Below, piece after piece: positions 36,001-46,700 of a stretch of 64,000 nucleotides of DNA; the first letter of the stretch is position 1; every line of letters starts with the position of its first letter. Location: contig NZ_CP139247.1 in NCBI RefSeq assembly GCF_034087045.1, forward strand, positions 6,350,001 through 6,414,000, given 5' to 3'. Under the pieces are notes generated by a model. The model worked only from the letters and a program-made list of their open reading frames with translations. It searched no databases and was not told the DNA's origin. Made by a program: the position numbers and the translations under genes. Source of the stretch: Chitinophaga sancti. Its GTDB lineage: Bacteria > Bacteroidota > Bacteroidia > Chitinophagales > Chitinophagaceae.

Positions 36001-39000
36001 TTTCCGGATCCAGCTGACTACACCCTGGTGAAAATCTTCATCAGTCAACAACCATAAACTCTCTTTATCTTTCTTCAACTGGCCCGTATAGAGATCTTCT
36101 ATATCTTCTTCCCCGGCTATATATCGTTGTAATTTATCCGTGGCTTCTTCACGGGTGTGCACCAACATACCCATACGCTCTTCCATATCCTCACGGCCTG
36201 TTTGCAGCGTATAGGCGATATCCTGCAGCGACTCCCCTGCAGGAGAGGTGAAGTAATGTAATAACCGCTCCGCATAGGCTTTTAAACGTTCTCCCGTACG
36301 GGCTGACAAGACCAGCATATATGGGCCAGCTGTGGATGCCGGTGAAGATGACGTAACCCGGTATTCCTCTATCACCAGATGTGCATTCGAGCCTCCGGCG
36401 CCAAATGAAGAGATTCCTGCACGCAGCGGACATTCCTCCATACGGCCGTTCTTCTCCAATAATGGCCGCTCCCACGGGGATAGCTCCTGCTGCACCACAA
36501 AAGGACTATTGGCAAAATCGATGTTAACGTTCAATACAGCCGAATGTAAAGACGGTACCAGTTGCCGGTGTTTTAGCTGGAGCAGGATTTTTGTCAGCCC
36601 CGCTATGCCAGCAGCACTCTCACAATGCCCAATATTGGATTTTGCTGAGCCAATAGCACAAAATTGTTTATCTGACGTAAACTCCCGGAATGCTTTATTT
36701 AATCCGGCTATCTCTATCGGATCACCCAGGAAGGTGCCCGTACCATGAGCTTCTATATAGCTGATACTGCGGGGATCAACACCTGACTTTTTGAATGCAT
36801 GGCTGATCACGCCAGATTGTGCTCCCGGATTGGGCACAGAATAACCATTGGTTTTACCGCCATGATTAACAGCACTGCTTTTGATAACACCGTAGATATG
36901 ATCTCCGTCGGCAATAGCTTTAGACAATGGTTTTAACAACACCGCTCCTACGCCCTCACCTGGCACATAACCATCTCCTCCTTCCCCAAAACTTTCGCAA
37001 CGGCCAATACTGGAAACAAATCTTCCCTGACCCAGCATCAGGTATTTATTGGGGTGAACTGAAACATTCACACCGCCTGCTACCGCCGCCTCACAATCTC
37101 CCCTGATAATACTCTGGCAAGCCAGGTGAATGGCTGTCAGTGAAGAGGAACACATGGTATCAACAGCCAGGCTGGGGCCATGAAAATTACAGTAGTAAGA
37201 TACCCGGTTAGCAACCGAGGATGGATTACCAGGGATGGCCAGCGGCCTGCCCTGAATTGTTTCCTGTGCCCCGTATAACTGGTACTCTTCATACATCACG
37301 CCCACAAAAACGCCGACATTGCCTTCCAGGCCATTGTTCCGGTTCGCCGCCAGCGTTTCACGGGTATAGCCTGCATCCTCCAGCGTGGCCATCACACACT
37401 CCAGGAAAATACGTTCCTGAGGGTCCATTATTTCTGCTTCACGGGGGGAAATATTGAAAAATAAAGGATCAAACTGATCTACCCCCTCTATAAAACCACC
37501 CCATTTGCTATACGTTTTTCCAGGTTTATTTTTATCCGCATCATAATATAGACTGTGGTCCCATCTGTCTTTGGGTATCTCCGTAATACAATCCTTTCCT
37601 GTTTTCAGGTTGTTCCAGAAGGCTGCTATATCGACTGCCTGGGGATATCTGCCTGCCAGTCCCACGATAGCAATATCCGTCTCTTCTGTTTCCTTCTCCT
37701 TCGCAGTATAAATAATGGGATCACCTAAACGACGCTGCTTCCGTTTTATTACTTCCTGCGCGGGGGCAACATTCATCTCTTCCTTAGCAACAATCGCAAC
37801 CTGTTTGTCTTTCACTCCTGTTAAGGCTTGTAACTGATCAGGGTATGCTGCGATGAAGTATTCGGTTAACGCCTCTATTGTCTGGTATTCAAAAAGTAAT
37901 GTTTTAGAAAGGGAGCCAAACACTTTTTCCAGCTCATTGGTAAGTTGTATCACCATTACAGAGTCAATCCCAAACTCTTCAAATGCGGCGTCTGCATTGA
38001 TCCTGTTTGCTGGTAATTTTAATACAGATGACAATAGCTTCTTGAAAAAATTTGTTGCCCGCTCTCCCATTCCATCCTGCTGAGCGGCAATCGTTACCAC
38101 CGGCCGCACGGTTGTTACAGCAGGTTCCTTTTGCTGTTGCTGCCAACCAGCTCTCATTTTTGCCAGGTCCCCTTCCATGACCAGCACCTGCTGTTTATCA
38201 CTATTCACAATATCATAAAACGCCCGCAATCCGCTGGCCGTTGTCATCGCGTGCATACCGATACTCTCCGCCATCATTTTTGCCGTCTGGGTATCTACCT
38301 GCATTCCTCCCGATTCCCACAGCGGCCAGTTACAGGAAATCGTTTTCCCATTGGCCTGCCCTGCTGCCACCAGCGTATTCCGGTAGCCAGCATAACTATC
38401 CATAAAAGCATTGGCCATCGCATAATCTCCCTGCCCTACATTGCCCAGCGCCCCCGCTACCGATGAAAACAGTATAAAAAAGTCAAGGGGCTGGTTCCGG
38501 CTGTATTCATCCAGCAGCACCGTACCTGTTACTTTCGGAGAAAGTACCATTTCTACTTCTGCCCGGGTTTTCCTCGTCAGGAAATTATCTCGGATAACAC
38601 CCGCGCTGTGGATGATACCATTTAATCCGCCATAATTTTTTGTGATTGTACCCAACATTTCAGACACCGCTTCCCCGTTGCTGATGTCTACCTGGTAATA
38701 GGTCACATTAGCTCCGTTAACGCATAATTCCGCCACCTGCTGACGCCTGGTCTCATCCAGCGCTGAGCGCCCGGCAAGTACCACCTGCGCGTTTTTAGCA
38801 TAGGCCACTATTTCACGCGCAAACACCTGGCCCAGGCCACCAGCACCTCCAGTTATTAGATATACGCCGCCAGGCTTCCAGGGCTTGTTATCATTGGCTG
38901 TCACGGCTAATTCCTCCCAACGTAATACCTCACGGGTAGTGCCGTTATAGCGTACAATGCGTTCCGCCGAACCTGCATTTTCTGCTACTTTACCAGCTAT

Positions 39001-42000
39001 TAACGCCGCATCTGCAACTGATGGCAACTCTATCAGCTGCCACATTATACGGGGATTTTCCTGTTGTGCTGTTTTAAGCAGCCCTGATAGTGCGCCCCAT
39101 AATTGCCGGGTACTTCCCAAGGTGACAACCAGTTGCACCAGCTGAGTATCGGTACCCTTGTTCTGCAACAACTGCCGGACCGTTTCAAATATCTCCAGCG
39201 CAAATGCAGTAAACTGCTTCCCGATACTGGTTTTCTCCTGATTGCAGATGCTGACAACGGACATTCCCCAACAGCACCGACACTTGTCTGGCCACCGCAT
39301 CTTCATTGTCTACCAATATGACCAGCCGTTTGGCGACGGTTGGCACTACAGATGCCAACGCCTGTTGACGCCATTGCGGCTCCATCATCAATACACCTGT
39401 GCCTGTATTACCCAATGCACGTGTAGAAAAACCATTCAGCTTAACACATACCGATCCGGTTTCATCACATAAGGTAATATCCAGTTTCCCCATACGGGAA
39501 GAGCCCTGACCGTTATCACTGTAACGAACAAACGCCCACATAGACGACACGCAGCTTTTATAAACTTCCAGCTGGTCCAGTGCAAAGGGTAACATGGCAC
39601 CCATCCCTGCCGGGGATTCGCCGCCCGCACCTAACGCCATCCCTATCGCAGCCTGAAAGCCCGCATCCATCATCCCGGGATGAAGCACAAAACCAGCATC
39701 TCCAACAGGCAATTCTAATCGCGCCAACACGGTATCACTACCTTTGTACAAATCCTGTATTCCCTGATGGCCGGGACCATACGCAAGCCCTATCTCACGG
39801 AACATTTCATAACATGCGGCGGATGAAAGTATTTTCGTACATCCCGCACTTATTGAAGGCAGGTCTATTGTTGCAGGAGACATGGTCTGCCGCCATACCG
39901 CTGTTCCCTGGCTATGTACCATCCGGGTACCCTCAGCGGCTTCACTATATATCTCAAAAGCGATTTCCCCGTCATCTCCCGGCAACAGGCTTACATGCAG
40001 TAAACTATCGCTATTAAATGCATAAGGCTGTATCCATACTACATTTTTCAGACAGCAGCTGCTGCCGGCTTCCACTGCTGCGCCCATTGCCTCCGTTACC
40101 GCCACCCGGGCCATTTCCAGGTAAGCCACCCCAGGCAGGATACGTACTCCATGTACCTGGTGGTCTTTTAAGAAAAATTCTGTTCCGGTATAACGGGAAG
40201 TAAAACGTTGCTCAAAAAAAGTAGAGGTATTGGTATGTAATAACGGGTGTAATACCACTCCTCCCAACAAAGTATGCACCGGCGCAATCTCAAGGGGGCT
40301 TTGTTCCGGTATCCAGTAACGTTCCCGTGCAAAAGGATACGTAGGGAGACTTATTTTTCCCGGATAATCATCTTTGTATAGCGACGACCAGTTCACCTCA
40401 AATCCCAGCGTCCAAAGCTCCGCCAAACGCGTCAGCTGACCGCTACCCAACAATGTTTCCACCAGTTTTTCAGCGGTATCACCAGGATTAATATAATTAC
40501 TTAACTCTTTAGGCTTTTTTATGCGGCCCGCGTAATAACCATCAACAAGTGTTTGCTCCTGCAGAAATGCTTCCAGCTTTGAAATTAAATCAGATATATC
40601 AACAGCTAAGAACACCGCGCGCTCTTCCATTACCTTTCTGCCTACCTGCAACGTATAGGCAACATCATCCAGACTAATTTTTGTGTCTGCAACCCGTTCT
40701 TTTCTATCGGCCTTAACAGCAGCATTGCCGTGTGCATAAAATGCAGCAAGTTTTCGCGCCTCATTTTTAACAAGAAACGCCGCCAAAGAGGAAACGGAAG
40801 TTCCCACTCCGAGTTCCACCGCGTCAATATTTACCCTGAGTATATCTTCCAGCTCTTTTTTAAGCCTGGAAAGATGAATCGATTCTATACCATATTCGTT
40901 CCATTCCTGATCCGGTTCAATCGCCTCTTTCTGAACAGACATTACAGTAGACAACACAGTACTGATAGTATCCCCAATGGCTTTCTCCAGTTGTGGCTGC
41001 ACCGTCTCTTCTGCCGTATCTGCATTTTTGAGGAACATCAGGAGTTTATATGCATACTCCTGTAGCTGCGTTTTGCTTTTGGCTGACAAGGGGATTACCC
41101 GAAGCCCAACATGAGGTACGGAAATGACGTTATAAACATCTTCCGCAGGCACATACTCTTCCAGTATAACATGCGCATTAGAGCCTGTAGCACCAAAAGA
41201 ACTTACCGCCGCCCGGCGCGGGTATACCTTTTCCTGCCCCTCTTCTTCGATTACAGGGCATTTCCAGTGTTCCGTTTCATGCTGGATATAAAAAGGTGTT
41301 TGCGATAACTGCAGGTATGGGTTCACTTCCAGCGAATGAAGAGAAGGTACCAGCGTTTTATGATACAACTGTAATATTACCTTACTTAAGCCACTGATGC
41401 CTGCGGCAGATTCCGCATGGCCTATATTTGATTTCACAGAACCGATCGCACAGTATTCCTTGTCTTGTGTATATTGACCATAACTTTTCACCAGCCCCTG
41501 AATTTCGATGGGATCTCCCAGGGAGGTACCCGTTCCGTGAGCTTCTACATAACTGATAGTACGGGGGTGAATACCCGCTTTATCCATACAGGCGGAAATC
41601 ATATCTGCCTGTGCCACCGGACTGGGAACCATCATGCCGCTTACTGTCCCCACGTGGTTGATAGCCGTTCCTTTGATCACCGCATAGACCCGGTCCTTAT
41701 CTTTCAGCGCCTTACTCAATGGTTTAAGTAATATCGCTCCCACCCCTTCTCCAGATACATAGCCATCGCCTCCTTTTCCGAATGTATGACAGTAGCCATC
41801 ACTTGAATGCATATCCGCAATACCATAGGTAAGGTATTTATTGGGATGTAACGACAGGTTTACCCCGCCGGCAAGGGCTACTTCACTTTCTCCTCTCCTG
41901 ATACTTTCCAGTGCCAGGTGAAGCGCCGTAAGCGATGAAGAACAAACGGTATCTATGGCAATACTGGGGCCGTGAAAGTTGCAGAAATAAGATACGCGGT

Positions 42001-43726
42001 TAGCAATAGGCGCATAATTCAGCGATAAGGGAAATACTAACCCTTTGGCTACCGCTTCCGCCGCTACCAGCGTATAATCTTTATGCATAACCCCCACAAA
42101 TACACCTACGGCTTGCCGCTTATCGGGGCCACGGGGCGTAACCAGGGTATCGGGCGTATAACCAGCATCTTCCATTGACTCCCAGCATACCTCCAGGAAG
42201 ACACGTTCCTGCGGGTCCATTATTTCCGCTTCCCGCGGGGAAATACGAAAGAACGGCGCATCAAAAGAATCAGCATGATTGATAAATCCTCCCCATTTGG
42301 AAATTTTCTTTCCTGACGGAGAAGAAATCTGCTCATAATTCTCCCAATTCCAGCGTGTTTTAGGCACCTCCGTAATACAATCTTTTCCGTCCAGCAAATT
42401 CTGCCAGAATTCAGCGATACTATCTGCACCGGGATAACGTCCGCCAATACCAATCACCGCAATCTCTTCTTCCTGTGGAAGGGCTTCTTTTGTGGCATAG
42501 AAAGAAGCAGTTTCTTTTGGTGCGCCTGTTTGCTGTTCAACAGGTGCGGGATCTTTCCCAAACTTATCGGGATAACTCGTCACCAGGTAGGCAGCCAACT
42601 CTTTGATCGTAGTGTATTCAAACAATAAAGTAGGCGCCAGCACAATACCTTTACTCGTTTCGATCGCTTTCACTATTTCCAGCAGCCCCGGAGAGTCCAG
42701 GCCCATTTCATAATAACCGATATCTATTCCTATATCTTCCGGATCTGTTTTCATCCTGGCCCCCATCAGTCCCCTGATAAATGCTTCACTTTCCGCATAG
42801 CTGCCCGATTCACCGGCAGCTCCAGAGGTACCCTGATGACCTGCTGCCGTTTTTCGCGGTGCGGCCGCTGCCCTCGTTTCTTTTCGATCAGGATTGATCA
42901 GCCCCGCGCCTCTTACCAGTTTATTAGTAAAGTTTTTTAATTCTCCTACTTTATTCCCGGCCTGATCAAAAAATTCCATCGTCATATAAAGGAGTTCATT
43001 TTTTCTTCTGATAGAAGATTTTTGAACCCTCGTAATACAGGTTTTCCAGAACAACTCCGATGCACGGAAAGATTCATAAAACAATGGTAGAAACAATCGT
43101 TGCTCATTATCTACCAACACAGCCATCAGATCGGCAGCACCTACTCCACTGGCATCTATCAGGGTAGGATGAAACATAAAACTTTCTCCGGAAGGCATGG
43201 CTTCCCGCGGAATAGAAAGATCTATACAGGTATAATTTTCTGCTTTATAAATATTTCCATCTGCCTTCATGAATCCGATATGTATGAGCTCCTGGCTTCT
43301 GGAACGTGCGTAGATTTCCTCCAGGTCCACGATCTCAACTGCCTGCTTTTTCATAAACGCAACATCCAGTTTTTCCTCAAACACAACAGGCTCGATACGA
43401 TGCATTTCTGCCGTAACATATAGCTTTGATTCCTGCTCCCCCGATTTTTTCTGAAGCAGCCCTTCCACCTTTACATTCCACTGCTGTGAACCGGCAGGTG
43501 TGCATGCTATAGACAAAAGCACATTGGCATCACCTTCAATTGTAAGCGGATAATGAATAGACAGATTACGTAATTCCAGTTCGTTAAAATGATACTGATG
43601 CTTACGGAATAATTGATAAATAAGGTCTATATAGGCAAGTCCAGGTAATAAATCCTGGCCGTAGGCTCTATGATTGGCAATCATAGGGTTCTTTAATGAT
43701 AGAGTGATTTTTTCTGCAATCATCAC
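30040..43726 (-). CDS. PKS3: trans-AT polyketide synthase, terminal protein (frameshifted)
   Basis: Two overlapping ORFs (39185-43726 and 30040-39306) become one 4561-residue protein if one T is removed from 39231-39234; the internal repeat copy at 34791 has the shorter run. Numbering counts from the GTG at 43726 (an ATG follows directly). The order is DH (1-275; His19, Asp191); ACP (Ser345); KS (420-860; Cys595, His730, His770); an ACP-like domain inside the linker (~905-995; Ser949); DH (His1189, Asp1354); KR (TGGAGGLG near 1625; Tyr1768); ACP (Ser1922); KS (Cys2192, His2327, His2367); DH (His2669, Asp2834); KR (Tyr3248); ACP (Ser3402); KS0 (Cys3665, but AANGA where HGTGT is expected); ACP (Ser4164); thioesterase (GYSMGG, Ser4311; His4499). 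There is no AT, ER or MT domain. The N-terminal DH pairs with the KS0 ending PKS2. The thioesterase releases the finished chain. Confidence 0.93.
31942..33240 (-). other. Non-elongating KS0 domain of the terminal PKS3 module
   Basis: The Cys of the KS active site is present (DTACSSS) and the last His is in SNIGH. The first catalytic His motif HGTGT is replaced by AANGA, so it cannot decarboxylate malonyl-ACP. It should only pass the chain to the following ACP (Ser of GFDSI) for release by the TE. Confidence 0.85.
33641..35880. repeat. 2.24-kb PKS3 repeat (DH-KR), copy 2
   Basis: This stretch matches 38081-40320 with about six substitutions and one indel noted on reading, that is about 99.7% identity. 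It covers the end of the module linker, the whole DH and KR, and part of the linker before the ACP. Similarity drops sharply outside the borders. Confidence 0.92.
35879..37830. repeat. 1.95-kb KS-linker repeat, PKS3 copy
   Basis: This stretch is nearly identical to 57882-59833 in PKS1 (constant offset of 22003 bases, scattered substitutions). It covers a KS domain and its C-terminal linker. Confidence 0.85.
38081..40320. repeat. 2.24-kb PKS3 repeat (DH-KR), copy 1
   Basis: This is the partner of 33641-35880. It contains the only indel between the two, the extra T in 39231-39234 that breaks the reading frame. Confidence 0.92.
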
Positions 43727-43739
43727 AAAAATTTTAGTC

Positions 43740-46700
43740 TTAGTTATAAGTTTCCCAGATCGTTTTTTCAGTAATAACAGTATTGGTTTTCAATACCTGC
43801 TGTGGATGTTGGGGGGTTGTTGTTTGCTGTACTTTTTTTCTGTTTAATGCGGGGGGAGGCAACGGACGTCTGCTGACGTTATGTGCCACCTGCTCCTCCC
43901 AGGCAGCCAGTATCAAATGTGCATTGGTACCTCCGTCTGCAAAGCAGTTTAAGGCAGCGATGCCTCCATCCCAATCAGATAGCTGCCTGTTGAAATAAAA
44001 AGGAGATGATTGTATGTTGTAATGTTGCATCGCCTGTTCTCCCGACAGGAAAGGCACCTGTTGTTTCTCCATCAACATCAGCACCACCTTAATAAACCCG
44101 GCAATGCCTTCTGCACATAATGGATGGCCGATATTGGGTTTCACTGATCCCAATGCACATGGTGCACTCACACCGGAGCGATAAACCGCTTCCATTGCCT
44201 TTAGTTCCAGGAGATCCGTTACTTCCGAGCCCGATCCGTTCGTTTCTATATAGCCTATCTCCCCCGGAAGTTTGTTGCTTTGTAACAACGCGCGTGTCAT
44301 TACTTCTTTTTGTGCCTGTATATTAGGAGTGGCTGGTCCTGCTGTTCTGCCATCATTGTTGATTGCAATTCCTTTAATAACGGCATATATTTTATCTCCG
44401 TCACGAACAGCCTGACTCACCTTTTTGAGAATAACCATACCAGCACCTTCTCCCAGCACAATACCGGCAGCACGTTGATCAAATATGTGGAACTTATCAT
44501 CTTTACTTAAAAGGTTTCGTTGATGGAACATCCGGTGTGCATTATCCGTTCCAAGCAGTCCTACTCCGCCTACCATAGCAGCGGTTATTTCTCCGCTTTG
44601 TAATGCCTGTACTGCCAGGTTCATTCCTACAAGGGCTGACGAACAAGCCGTATCAACGACCATACTGGGGCCCCGTAAATCAAAAAACCGGGAGATATTC
44701 GTTGCCAGGTAATTCTGGCCCAATGCCACAATCGGGTTTCTCATCTGTAACAAACTATCCTCATCCGGACGGTGTAGACTACGCCCGCCGATGTACACGC
44801 CCACAGACTTTCCTTTAATTTCCTGGGCTGTGTAGCCCGCATGATGCCAGACAAACAAGCTTTGCTCCAGCAACAACAATGCTTGCGGGTCCATCGCACT
44901 GACATCTTCCGGTGGTATCATAAAATAAGGAGCATCAAAATGACCTATCTCATCAATCAGCCCGGCGTAATATTCATTACTATATCCCCAACGCTCAAAT
45001 GGGACTGGATTTATAGCCGATTGACCTTTTGAAAGCAACTGCCAGTACCCGGACAGGTCCTTCGCCCCCGGGAATTGGCAGGACAACCCTACTACAGCGA
45101 TATCTTCCACTACTCCCTGTGACGGTGTGATGTCAGCATTTAGCTGCACAGGTTCTACATCCGCCGCAACATTTTCAACTACTACCGCCCGCGCCTCACT
45201 TGCTACAGCGGTATCATTTAGCAATGCAGACAGCGACGCATTGTATTTTCCTATCAGCCATACTGACAAATGTTCTATACTGGAATGCTCCAACAATACG
45301 GATGGGTCCAATTGTTCGCCTAATGGTATTTCGATTAGCCGTCGTATCTGCGACAGCAAAACAGAGTCTATCCCATAATCAGGGAAAGGTCGTCTTGTCT
45401 CAAAACGGCTCTTGTCAATCTTTAATTCTTTGGTGAATATTTCTGTCAGCCAGTCTACCGTGGATACAAACAGATCTGTTTTTAGCGCAGTAGCTTTTAC
45501 TGGCTGCACTACCTGTTGCGGTGGGGTTACTTCCGCCACTTCCAACAAACTACCAGGAGCCCATTGCGCTATATTCACCACTGCCGGCATAATCACCGGA
45601 TGACTCCTGTCCTGCAGAATACGGTCTAACATCTCCAACCCCACACGATTACTGAGTGTATATAACCCCGTTTGCGTATATGATTTGCTTTTTATTTCTC
45701 CCATTCCGGTCTCTTTCCAGCTGGGCCATTGAATACTTAACACAGGGAAACCTTCCTGATGGCCATGCGCGAAATAGTCCATATATGCATTGCCCATCGT
45801 GTAATCACTTTGACCGGCACCTAATACCGGTATCTGTGATGAGACGGAAGAATACATCACAAAGAACTGTAACGGCTCTTCCCGCAAACATGCATATAAT
45901 ACCTCCAGGCCTTTTACTTTAGCAGACAAGACCGCGTTTATTCCAGCCTGGGTTTTCCTTATAAACGCAGGTGTTTCCACGTCTATAATCCCCGCCGCAT
46001 GAATTACACCTCCGATCCGGCCATGGCGGCTTTTAACAGCAGTCACCTGCGCAGATACTGCCGCAGCGTCCGTGATGTCTACAGTAAGAATTTCGACCGT
46101 AGCTCCCAGCGACTCCAGGTGTTGTATACCTTTTAGCTTCGACGCCTGTGCTCCGTTTGCAGCAATCACACGGGCCCACTCCTCACGTGCTGGCAGCACT
46201 TCACGACCGCTTAGTACCAAACGGCGCACACCATAGTGCCGTACAAAATGTTCCGCACACAAATAACCTATCCCCCTGGTACCTCCCGTGATCCATAACA
46301 CCTCATTTTCTCCGAAAACAATGCTTTTCTCCGCTTTGCTCTTCAGTGTTTGTTCCGTTAAAACACTTGTATAATATTGGCCCTCCCGGCAACAGATTTC
46401 AGTATGGCCTCCGGCAAACAGATACGCTGCCGCTATCTGCTCCGCAACTACTGACACCGGCACATCAGACAACACGTCCAGGTGGCAGGAACTTACCTGC
46501 CGGTATTCCGCGCCCAGCATGCGGTACAAACCCCCATGCAATGCTCCCGATACCTGAACTTTTTTGTTTCCATACCGCTCCAGGTCAAACGTCACGCCCA
46601 GTAAACGGATACCCTCCCGGGATTTCTCTTCTATAAATTGCTGGATAACGGGTAACCAGTGCAGCCCGGGCATTGCCTGCGCTTCGCAGCCGGTAAGGTC

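Noticed and set aside
39221..39245. Programmed ribosomal frameshift in PKS3
   Set aside because: There is no classical slippery heptamer or downstream structure, and the duplicate copy encodes the same junction without a shift; a one-base error or mutation is simpler.
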